Below the pieces are notes generated by a model. It ran no database searches, had not been told where the DNA came from, and was given only the letters and a program-made list of their open reading frames with translations. Positions 12,723 to 21,398 of a stretch of DNA of 64,000 nt are shown here, one piece after another (within the stretch, counting starts at the first letter, position 1; each line of letters begins with the position of its first letter). Made by a program: the position numbers and the translations under genes. Origin of the DNA: Letharia columbiana. Taxonomy: Eukaryota > Ascomycota > Lecanoromycetes > Lecanorales > Parmeliaceae. The stretch is taken from NCBI RefSeq assembly GCF_014066305.1, contig NW_023501043.1, positions 186,001 to 250,000 of the forward strand. Direction: 5' to 3'.

Positions 12723-14464
12723 CTAAACACCCTCGGCAAAAATAAACCCCCACTCATCCCCCTTACATCCAACCCTCTCCCGAATCCTCACCCTCACATC
12801 CGTACTCGGCGGGTGGATACTGCTCGCCACCCGATTCCCCTCCACCTTCGGAAACACCCACTTCCCACCCGCCGCCTCCATCTCGAACCGCATCAGCACC
12901 ATCGCCACCGCGCCCGTGATCTCCGTCGTCGCGAAGAACCGGCCCGGGCACAGCGTCTGGCCGCCGCCCCAGGCGCGGTAGGCGCCCGGGTGGACGACCT
13001 TGGCGGCACCGCTCGCCGGGGGGGCGGCGGCGGCGGCGGACGGTGACGGTGGCGGTTTGAGGAAGCGGCGGGGGTTGTATTCGGTGCGGTCGGGGCCCCA
13101 GATGGGGTCCGCGTGGATGAGGGCGCCGGGGACCAGGAGGACGGAGTCTTTTTTCAGGAGGTATTGGGAGGCGAGGATGGTGTCGCGGATGACCCAGCGG
13201 GAGGAGGAGCTCTGGGTGCGGTGGCGGAGGAGTTCGCGGTAGGCGGAGAGGAGGAGCGGGCATTGGGTTTCGAGGACTGTGATGTCGATTTCGTGCTTTC
13301 TTTTTCTGTGCCCGGTTGCGGATGGCTCGGTTGTTGTTGTTGTTGTTGTTGTCATCGTGGCTCCGATCTCGGTGCGGATCTCCTCCAGGAGAGCGGCGTC
13401 CGAGTATATGGTCAGTAGCATCCAGAAGAATGTGGGTGTGGCGTTGACGAGCACGCCGATCAGATCGCCGATTTCGAAGCGGGCGACGTCGTCGGTCGTG
13501 CCGCCGTTGTTGGTTACGGCGTCGTGGCGGGCTTTCAAGACGCCCAGACCGTATTCATGGTCGCCGCGGTTGAAGTACCCGTTTAGGCCTTGGTGGAGCT
13601 TTCGGCGGCCTGCGTAGCCTTTTCGAGCAGTATATTTGGGGTAAAGGCCGAGAAGTATCATGGTAAAGTCCTTCTCGAAGTCCCTGGCCCATGTCTCAGT
13701 TTCGGGCTCTTTACTTCCTTTCATCTTCGAGATCGAGGAACTCACCAAAAAGCCTCGACCAGCTCCGGTTCAAGACGAATTGGGTTTCTCTTCCCATAAA
13801 TGGACTCCGTACTCGCAATCGTGAACCTAGGCCTAATCCACCCAAAGAGCTCCCCTTCCCACCCCCCTTCAACCGCCCACTCATCTAAAAAGGGTGCCAA
13901 AGTTCCTAACATAGCCTCATGCATCCTATCAAGATTAGGGCCCGGAGCCATCTCCCTATGCATACCCTTATGGGTCTCATGCACCAGGCCCACCTTTCCT
14001 TCTTTACCTACAATCTTACCATCAATGTTGTACCTGATCAAATCCATAGTTCGTGAGTCCGGCGCTAGGTCAAAGAATCGTGGAGCTAGTGAGTAGACGA
14101 ATGGGAAGAAGGCGATGGTTTTCTCGTTGCGTTCGACGGCCGTGACGAGGTCGGCGAAGTTGACGACGTAGGTGCGTTTGTTGAGGGTTTGGAGGGTGTA
14201 GATTGGAAGGTTGTTACGAGCGCTGTAAACATGCTTTTAGTTATGGTTTGTTGTTGGAAGATGGATGGGTGACCTCAAGATTTCGAAGTAGCGCTGGCCA
14301 TAGCGTAGTAATCCGAGTATGTGCCCGACATATGGGATCAAGCTGGAGATTACCGGTGGTTCTCTTGGGTCGTATGTGGGGCTGAACAGATAGACGAGTG
14401 AAATATATACGACGACAACCAGCAGGGAAACGCCAACGAACGTCGAGAACAGGCTGAGGTCCAT
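12723..14464 (-). CDS. Cytochrome P450 monooxygenase
   Basis: Three exons: 14274-14464, 13746-14222 and 12723-13683, about 542 residues, normal for a microsomal fungal P450. Residues 1-35 carry an N-terminal membrane anchor (FVGVSLLVVVVYISLVYLF). P450 landmarks: a proline-rich hinge after it, I-helix-like NATPTFFWML, K-helix ExxR as RELLR, YNPRRFL (PERF region) and the haem loop WGGGQTLCPGR with the cysteine ligand. Low-complexity inserts interrupt the fold: eight consecutive Thr (an ACA repeat, about 13332-13355) before the K helix and a Pro/Ala stretch just before the haem loop. The 5' intron has a GTCACC donor, slightly unusual. The overall type (WGGG haem loop, ATPTFFW) resembles the CYP7/CYP8-like fungal group. 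Substrate unknown; no obvious biosynthetic cluster surrounds it. Confidence 0.9.
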
Positions 14465-15008
14465 TTTGACAATCAAGGGTTTTGACAAGATGAAAAATCG
14501 AAACTCAGGTATACATTCGTATGTTTGCTTCCTCCAATTCACAGGAACACTCGAGAACAACAGGCATTCACGTGTCTGAGACCTCTTCTAGCGTAGCGGT
14601 ACTTCGAATAAAATGGCCAACCGCATAGTCCAAGCAGACAATAGACCAAAGGAATTGTATACAAGATTAAAATCCGAGTGAGAAGACGCTTAAGGCCCCC
14701 CAATCCGTCCTGCCGTAGCTCGGGCGCTTGCGAAAGAGGCCAATCATCTTGAATTGCTAGGACCAGGGGTAAGAAAGTAGGTAGAGACACAATTGCGGTG
14801 AAGAATTCTTTTGACGCGGAAGATTTTCCTTGAGGAAGCAAGGGACGCCTCGAACTCCAGAAATGTGGACGTTGATTTGACGCTTGGCATAGATTCTTGT
14901 CATCAATTTATCATCTTAGCGTGGGGCTTTCGATTCGTAACAAAAAGAAGAAATCGTTCCAAGGATTGTTTACAAGATATCGAACAAATCCTATGATTGG
15001 CAAAAAAT
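14465..15008. other. Intergenic between P450 and tRNA
   Basis: Contains the P450 upstream region. A 100-codon minus frame (14539-14841) has no ATG at its start and no recognisable domain, so I do not call it. Confidence 0.5.
15002..15007 (-). terminator. RNA polymerase III terminator of tRNA-Ala
   Basis: Six T residues on the transcribed strand start two bases beyond the discriminator base of the tRNA, the normal pol III stop. Confidence 0.8.
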
Positions 15009-15080
15009 TGGACGCTGTGGGAATTGAACCCACGACCGTTCACATGCGAAGCGAAAATCATACCCCTAGACCAAGCGCCC
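15009..15080 (-). tRNA. tRNA-Ala (anticodon CGC)
   Basis: The minus strand folds into a complete 72-nt cloverleaf without intron. The acceptor stem is GGGCGCT/AGCGTCC with discriminator A. The D arm is GTC/GAT with the GGGG loop. The anticodon stem is TTCGC/GTGAA with loop TTCGCAT (anticodon CGC at 15046-15048). The T arm is GTGGG/CCCAC with TTCAATT. The third acceptor pair is G-U, the classic alanine identity element, agreeing with the anticodon. Confidence 0.95.
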
Positions 15081-15553
15081 TGTGATCAAGTTTTTCACCA
15101 TTGTTTTATATATACAAAATGTTCTTGACATCACCACAGATGCATCAATTTAGGCGTGAGCCAGTTGACCGCATCGATAGAAGGCGAAGTTGGAGCATGC
15201 AATCTATCTCACGCTGAGCAGGAACCATGCAACAAATCCGAAGATAGTTATTCTACATGGTACCATGCTGCTTCAAGTAACGTATGGTTACTGTATGAAT
15301 TGTGTATATGAAAATTTGTTTCATGAGGTGTATTTGCACATAAAAGTTAATACGGATGAAGGATTCGGCTATGAGACTACTGCTCTATTCATTAATCAAT
15401 TTGGTATACTATGTCTGACACCTCCTCAACCGCCGCGCCGTCTGGAGAAGATTGCAGACACTCCAAAGATTGGTTCACAAAAAAGGTCAATTCCTTCCAG
15501 TCTTCATGATAATATTTGTGAATGACCTCCAAATTCGACCTGTTCAGCTTGAA
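15081..15553. other. Intergenic
   Basis: AT-rich DNA 5' of the tRNA and 3' of the secreted-protein gene. I see no gene. Confidence 0.5.
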
Positions 15554-16287
15554 CTAAACAGTGATGTAAACCAACCCCACCTCATCCGCTCCATCCCAAA
15601 CACTCGCACTACCCCATCCGTAAGAATTGTTGTCCATCCAATCCACTATCATCAGCAGGCCCAATTCCAGCTCCACCCAAGTCATATTGACCCCTGCCGT
15701 ATTAGTCGCCGTAATCTTTGCGTTCGAGCCCACTGCTCCAGCGAGACTGTACACTGGTGCACTGCCAGCCGCTATGCCCGTCTCGCTTTCGTTGGCTGTC
15801 TGCGTATCCATTTGGGTTTCCACTTGTCGTATAGCAGTCCCCAGTGTGCTCTTGATTGCCGCTGCGCCTTGGGTCCCTTGTAGGACGAGCAGGATATATA
15901 CTTCGGTGCCTAGGGCGCACCACTGGACTGTGTTTTGTAGCCGAGTTTCGAGACTGCGAGAGGCGGAAACCCCACTGGCACCATTGGCGAGGGTCTCGAG
16001 CGCAGGCACAGGGTTGACCAATGTTGCGACAGAGGAGGGCCAAGGTTTCGGCACGCTGAGGAAGTGTCAGAGTATGACGTCGGTCAATTTGAAATATGGG
16101 AGTCTTACGTTCCAGCAACAATAGATGGTGCGTTATCGCATGTTTGCTGGACTTGGCAGAGTTCGTTCGCGGCGTTGCATTGCACGTGATTTCGGGGTAG
16201 AGACTGAGGTCCGACAATTGGCGTGGCGAATGTGACACATCTAATGGTGGCTGTGAGGACTAGGGCCGAGAGGCTCCATAGATGCAT
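15554..16287 (-). CDS. Secreted protein of unknown function
   Basis: Two exons: 16109-16287 and 15554-16055, with a 53-bp intron (GTAAGA...CTCAG), about 226 residues. The ATG at 16287 gives a signal peptide (LWSLSALVLTATIRCVTFA). The mature N-terminus has VQCNAANELCQVQQTCDNAPSI, with three closely spaced cysteines. The remainder is Ala/Thr-rich, with one more Cys and several potential N-glycosylation sites (NES, NMT, NNS). The joined frame is open across the splice and the codon pattern is coding-like. I do not recognise a family. Its nearest neighbours are the tRNA and a thioesterase-like gene, which give no hint of function. Confidence 0.65.
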
Positions 16288-17469
16288 GTTCTTGTAGGAA
16301 AATATAGAGCAGCCAGAACAAGTAGCAAATCCCAATGACCTCGTAGAACAACGAGTCGAATTGATTTTCAGTGTACTGCCTTTAATCGAAGGTCAATCTA
16401 GCTACTGCGGATGCAAATATCACAAGCGAACAATGTCAATTGTAATGACAATGAAAGAACTTCAAGTAGCATACAGAGCCCTCGCTCTAATATAGCCCCG
16501 CGGAATGTTTTCATCATGATCAGTCTCAAACTTCGTGCCAAGCCGACGACGCATATCGACGTTGAGGGGCTAGCAAGGAGGTGATAAGGTGGTCAAACCG
16601 CAACACGTGAAGATCACAAAAACTAACGCCCGTTGGGATGAAAAGCCTCAATCGAACATGCACGCAAATTCCTAATTCAGATATACAGAGGAGCGCAAGG
16701 GCCTTTTCATGATCAAGTGCCTTCCCCACATTAGGAACGGAAGCGCACAAATTCATCTTATCAAAAGCGAATATTTACAGGCGCACGGACATCATTGCGC
16801 AGACTTTTCTTGCACGGGAGACTTGAATGCCCATGAAGGGCTAGGCAGAAAGGTCAAGAATGGAGAGAGACAAAACCGCCGATGAATGGTGCGTTAGAGG
16901 CGCTGAGGGACATATGGAGTCTGCAAGCGCCTAGCGCATAGGCGCAGCAAATCAGCCGTCGTGCTAAGAGGCTGCGTGCTAGATTTGGGTTTCAAGTGCA
17001 GACGAGGAAACCCAAAATAAACCATAAATGTCGAAAAGGAAGCCGGATAAGATGGGCCGTAGGGGGTAAAACAGATCATGCAAAGCAAAGGCGATTGTGA
17101 GCGTTGGCGCCAATCCAAAACACGCACAATCGTGGATCTGGTGCACCCCACATATTCGATGACCGCTCGGGAATGAGGAGATTATCAGAGCGTTTGGCAG
17201 ATCTGATGCCTTCACTTCGTTGCTCTCATCGTTTGACTTTGAGGATGTCGTACCGCCAGAATTGCCACTTATCCTGACGACAGCCAACGTATAAGAGTTC
17301 GAATCTGTGGGTTTTTTCCTCATGATGTAGAGCTTGCTTAAGGTCCGGACGTGAAAGTCTTTGCTTTTCGAGACGTTGAGCTTTGTCTGCAGGCCCGACA
17401 TTGACATTCTTCAAACAGGCAAATGCAGAGACGAAGGCATTGGTCTTTGATCACGCCATAACCAAACCT
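16288..17469. other. Intergenic
   Basis: About 1.2 kb without a supported gene. Minus-strand frames at 16526-16756 and 16979-17407 have no recognisable features. The left part must contain the promoter of the secreted-protein gene. Confidence 0.5.
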
Positions 17470-18198
17470 TCAACCTACCTCGACACTGCCTTTGGGCACG
17501 CCAGCTCGGCTCCTCAGCTGACGAGCAAAGAAGCGCATAATGGGTAGCATCTCGTCTCTATTTCGAGGCATACCGTCTCCTGCCCTGTTCCATTTTTGAT
17601 ATTCGACATTTTGAAAGGCTGCTTTCAGCTTATCAAGAGCTGTCCGAGTGATCAATGTACTCGATGACCCTCCAAGTACCAAGACAGGTGTCTTGACGGC
17701 TTTTGCAGATAAATTCGAGGATGGTAGGGGACCACCTATTGAGACGATACCTCCAAGCTCTTCGGCCACGGAAGCTGCGGTAGCTAGAGCTGCCATTGCT
17801 CCTTGACCGAAGCCAAAGAGCATGATCTCTCTTGCCTTGTACCCACACTTCTTGATCAGCCCATTCTCGATTATGTCTTGCTTGATGATCTTGACAGCTT
17901 TGTTGAATCCAGTGTCGAAGTCCATCTGCCCCGAGGCCTGATCGAAGGTGATGTCGTCACCCCAATGAAAGCCACCAAGTTCAAGTGGTAGAGGCGTAGG
18001 TGCTTGTAGGGAGATGCATGTTGTTTCAGGCAGAGCAAGCTGCTTGCCTAGACTGGTAAAGGAGACTGCAGTGTCCCCAAGGCCGTGAAGAAGGATGAGG
18101 ACGTTGGTAGTATGAGAAGGCAGTGCGGGGGGAGGAGTGATTGATAGGACGAGCGATGTTGGAAAGTCCGCTTGAACGACAGGATGGAGGGTGGGCAT
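17470..18198 (-). CDS. Phospholipase/carboxylesterase-like protein, nucleophile lost
   Basis: A single exon of 242 residues, the normal length for the acyl-protein thioesterase/carboxylesterase family (alpha/beta hydrolase). The fold is clear: LILLHGLGDTAVSF (residues 34-47), the LQAPTPLPL loop, GFHWGDD, and the nucleophile-elbow strand IMLFGFGQGAMAALATA. The elbow, normally GFSQGG, reads GFGQGA, so the catalytic Ser is Gly131. The C-terminal half (LVLGG, then GDGMPRNRDEMLPIMRFFARQLR) contains no histidine, so the catalytic base is missing too. The frame is intact and the rest well conserved, so this is a stable protein rather than a decaying gene. From memory, related fungal proteins also carry GFGQG. 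I infer a non-catalytic binding or regulatory role. Confidence 0.85.
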   Translation of the reverse strand: MPTLHPVVQADFPTSLVLSITPPPALPSHTTNVLILLHGLGDTAVSFTSLGKQLALPETTCISLQAPTPLPLELGGFHWGDDITFDQASGQMDFDTGFNKAVKIIKQDIIENGLIKKCGYKAREIMLFGFGQGAMAALATAASVAEELGGIVSIGGPLPSSNLSAKAVKTPVLVLGGSSSTLITRTALDKLKAAFQNVEYQKWNRAGDGMPRNRDEMLPIMRFFARQLRSRAGVPKGSVEVG

Positions 18199-18640
18199 TT
18201 TGCCAAGCTCTCGGGCCTATTCTCGGAGTTTTACACCTTCAATTTGGCCAAGTAGTCGAATAACTGATTGGCAATGGTGAGCAAAGTTGTGTCTCCTCTA
18301 TAAATAGATCCAGGTACCGGACACTGCGTCATTTGCGTCACAAATACGCCGTAACTAAGGGACTGGACACAGGAATTTTGCCCTCTGATATCGAACCATA
18401 GTCCATCACTTCAATTCTGCAGCGCCTTCATACTTCTCCCGGTTGCGTGTCTCAAGCGATTCAGTATTCAAAAGCACCCAACGTCACCGTGCATCTTCCC
18501 GGGTAAAGCATAGCCCCGAGAGATCTGCAGCGGCAAGCTCAGGGATACTGCCCCAGATGACTCTGCATGAGTGAAGATGAGTGGTAAATGAATCCCCTTC
18601 ACATTGCCCACTGTCTCAGAGTAAGTAAGCTGCCGCCGCG

Positions 18641-18668
18641 GCCAAGAATCCGCCAAGAATTCGCCAAG
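18641..18668 (+). promoter_or_regulatory. Three GCCAAG sites at 11-bp spacing (PacC-type)
   Basis: GCCAAG occurs at 18641, 18652 and 18663, in an 11-bp repeat of the form GCCAAGAATYC. GCCARG is the published core site of the pH regulator PacC/Rim101. The array lies 198-225 bases before the cipC ATG and about 65-90 bases before its TATA box. Regulation by PacC is inferred. Confidence 0.5.
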
Positions 18669-18731
18669 ACCCATGGAGGGGCAATAATGTGGGGCTGTAC
18701 CTTGTAAGACCGATCAGTAGCTGGGTCAACA

Positions 18732-18737
18732 TATAAA
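18732..18737 (+). promoter_or_regulatory. TATA box of cipC-like gene
   Basis: TATAAA lies 129 bases before the ATG, followed by a strongly CT-rich leader (18740-18800), the usual arrangement of highly expressed fungal genes. Confidence 0.6.
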
Positions 18738-18865
18738 CCCTTCACGTCCTCCATTCCATCTCCTTCTTTATTACACTCTTCCCTCTTCAAAAATCAACTC
18801 ACAAACTTTGACCCGTACACTCTACATTCAATTGAACAACTACTCTTTCCACATACTTAGCAATC

Positions 18866-19459
18866 ATGGTTTTTGGCTGGGGTACGTCTTATACAATGAT
18901 CCTTCCCAACACCAACAGATGCTGACTGGCAGGCGATCAGGTGAATCTCAAGACGCGCACGACCAGGTCTACAACCAGGGCGGCGGCTACGACAATCCAG
19001 ACAACCAAGCTAAATTCTCCCACGAGCTCGTGGCTGGCGGTGCCGCCTTCGAGGGCTTCAAGCTCTACGAGGACCACCAACGCAAAGAGGGTAAGCAGGG
19101 ACTCTCCACCACATGCTGTGTCCGCGATCCCTTCGAGCTGACAACACAACAGGCAATGTCGTGAACCACGCTTTCGCCAAGGAGCTCCTCGCTGGATTCG
19201 TCGGTGGTGAAGTTGACAAGCTCGCTGAGACCAAGGGTATGTGATGCCATCGACCAAGAATGCAAAACACAAAGCTGATCTGGCACCAGGCATGAACGCT
19301 TACGACCGCGAGCGTGCTCATCATCAGGCCAAGGAGAATTCCAGCCATATGTACGACGAGCACTACGTCCGGGGCCAGAACGCTGACCAGTACGACCCAA
19401 ACCAATATGACGCTCCTCAGCAGTTCCAGGGCGGCTACGGTGGCCAGGGCCGCTATTAG
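18866..19459 (+). CDS. cipC: CipC-like stress/antibiotic-response protein
   Basis: Four exons: 18866-18881, 18941-19090, 19153-19236 and 19290-19459, with introns of 59, 62 and 53 bp, give 139 residues. The tiny first exon MVFGWG is typical of this family. The protein reads on through DQVYNQGG, AKFSHELVAGGAAFEGFK, HAFAKELLAGFVGGEVDKLAETKG and a hydrophilic Tyr/Gln/Gly tail ending QGGYGGQGRY. This is the DUF3759/CipC family, named from an Aspergillus protein induced by the antibiotic concanamycin A. Its members are small, abundant and stress- or host-induced, with no known biochemical activity. The AGGGG motif, GCCAAG array, TATA box and pyrimidine-rich leader fit strong inducible expression. 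Confidence 0.9.
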
Positions 19460-20114
19460 ATGCTTTTGAGCCCGCAAAGCCCTCGAGGTTGGTTTTGACA
19501 TGAAAGCTTTCCAACCAAATGTTGCGGCTTTGCAGTGGTCCTAAGTAGACGGAAAAGCCATGGGCAGAATCGATAGCATGCAAAAACAATTGAAATTATT
19601 GAAGACAAAATTACAGAGCCCAACATCAGGATCAGTGTGAATGTCGAATGCGAGCCTCCACAAATGTACAGTCTCCGCTATTGCCCAAAATATGCATCCG
19701 ACCGGAGCACGATCTTCGTGCGGATTCAACAACGTAGTGTGACAAAAATGGAACATTTGGCTTCCGTATAAGTAGTTGTACGAATGAACGAGCCATACCC
19801 ATGCCATTGAGAAGGGATTACCCTCTTTGTTATACAACACGCTAGTTCGTTGCGAATTACTACGTACAGCGTAATTGGAAGGCTGCTCCTTTGTCGCGTT
19901 CGAGTTCCCACTGCTCAGCCACGAAGACTATGCTCCTGGCCCGAGATGATCCCTCTCCTTCATAATCCATGACCACACCTCGCCTGCGCAAGCCTGCTAT
20001 TGGCAACTGTCAGTGTGTAAAGACCCTCACTGTCTGCTCTGAGAATACACCTGGCGGGTACATGATCTTCCTGAACTTCTCAGCTCCGACATTGGGTCAA
20101 CATTAGATACGGGG
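19460..20114. other. Intergenic
   Basis: 3' region of cipC and upstream region of the PEBP-like gene. I see no gene. Confidence 0.5.
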
Positions 20115-20936
20115 ATGAATACAGGTCAAGCATATAACAGGTGCCTTTCTTGCTGTTCCCCACATTTCCCATCATACCTCTACACACCTCTCTGGGCGAC
20201 ATTCCATCCATGGCGAAGATACCTTTCCAAACGATGGGAATGCACTGGATGCCTCTTGTGCGTTGCCTTACTGGGCACGATAATTGCTCAGTCTCCTCCA
20301 AACATCCAACCCAACGCGAATGCAAGCCTCAACGTGCGATATAACTTCGGGTTTCTCACTCCTGGAGTTCAGCTGACTCCCGCCCGTACGTACCCTCAAC
20401 ACTGTTTGGTTAGCATGTAGAAGCTCAAGTACAGCCGAGCGTTGGCACAAGCTTAGCTCCATTCAGGGAATCACAAATCGTGATGATGATTGGCACCGAC
20501 GGTGCTTCCCAGACAAACACCAGCACTACGCAGGTCCTTGAATTGGCTCAGCCAGGCCTCACCTTCCTGTCCTACAAGAACAGAACCCTCGCTTCCAACC
20601 TATCCAGCCCAGCCATAACACCATATGCAGCTCCAGCGACATCGCCAGGCACTGGGTCGCACATATGTTTTGTTTTGGTTCCAGCAAGCAGCCAACTTCA
20701 CACTCCCAGTAACGTTTGTGGCGCGCGGAGTGGGGGATCGAACCAGATTTGATCTCGGGGATTCTGCGGAGCAAGCGGGTTTGGAAACGCCATTGGCGGC
20801 CGGTTACTCTGTTTCTAAGAGAATGTCGACGATGACTGGTAACGGAACTGCTACCGGAATTGAGGGGATCGGTGAAACATGGACTTCCATCGGCGCTAAT
20901 GACTGGGGAGGCAGGGGATGGTTGAGGTGTCCATAG
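20115..20936 (+). pseudogene. Secreted PEBP-like protein, frameshifted
   Basis: Two exons are visible: to 20389, then from 20452 (61-bp intron, GTACCC donor). They carry features of secreted fungal phosphatidylethanolamine-binding-like proteins: FGFLTPGVQLTPA, IVMMIGTDG, PGLTFLSYKNRTLASNLSSPA and PGTGSH, then FQQAANFTLPVTFVARGVGDRTRFDLG. The two halves are in different frames. The shift is at about 20661-20666, within an ATAT tract where two missing bases would account for it. After the shift the second frame runs cleanly to a stop at 20936. The 5' end is also uncertain: the hydrophobic stretch CLLCVALLGTIIAQ looks like a signal peptide, but no ATG lies just before it in frame; the nearest is at 20115. 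Either a recently broken gene or an assembly error. Confidence 0.65.
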
Positions 20937-21398
20937 TTTCTATAGCTGTTAGAATAAGATCGTCAGCTGTCTACTGAATGGATCAATAGCAGAGAGAAGA
21001 AATGGATGATACCTGAGTTTTGGGTTGGCAGTAGTTCAAGTATTGAGTGTTCCGCAGACTTCCTTGCCCTGATGCACGTGTCTTCGGGTAGACACGGTCA
21101 AAGCGGAGAGGATGTCGCTGCGGGCTGCGGCACGTCACTGTGTTCGGGACTTCCCAGAGAAGCAAAGTGAAAAATAAGTTTGGCGTATGCGACCAAACAG
21201 CCATACAGCAGCAGCATTGGTGCAAATTGCGCTTCACAAACAGCAGGAGTACTATTATCCTTACGTACTCTATGTTCAGGGACACTATATCCACCGCCAT
21301 AAGTTAAATCTCTGCACTTTTGCAACTTTTAATATTATTCTTCACCTGTACAACCGCAATGCTTCCTGCAACACGCGATCCACGCCCTTCTTCCAGCA
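20937..21398. other. Intergenic, SYG1-like promoter
   Basis: AT-rich near 21300-21360 just before the next gene. I see no gene. Confidence 0.5.

Larger units (their letters stand above)
18199..18865. other. Divergent promoter region, thioesterase-like and cipC genes
   Basis: Holds the upstream sequences of both divergent genes. The cipC side contains the GCCAAG array, an AGGGG (STRE-like) motif at 18677-18681, a TATA box and a long CT-rich leader. I see no gene. Confidence 0.6.

Noticed and set aside
12763..13263. 166-codon Pro/Arg-rich minus frame within the P450 gene
   Set aside because: Alternate frame of the GC-rich P450 exon; the P450 frame carries the haem-binding and ExxR motifs.
14539..14841. 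100-codon minus frame with hydrophobic residues between P450 and tRNA
   Set aside because: It begins at a TTG, has no ATG and no family resemblance.
16979..17407. 142-codon minus frame
   Set aside because: Composition is not coding-like, no signal peptide or domain, no splice partner.
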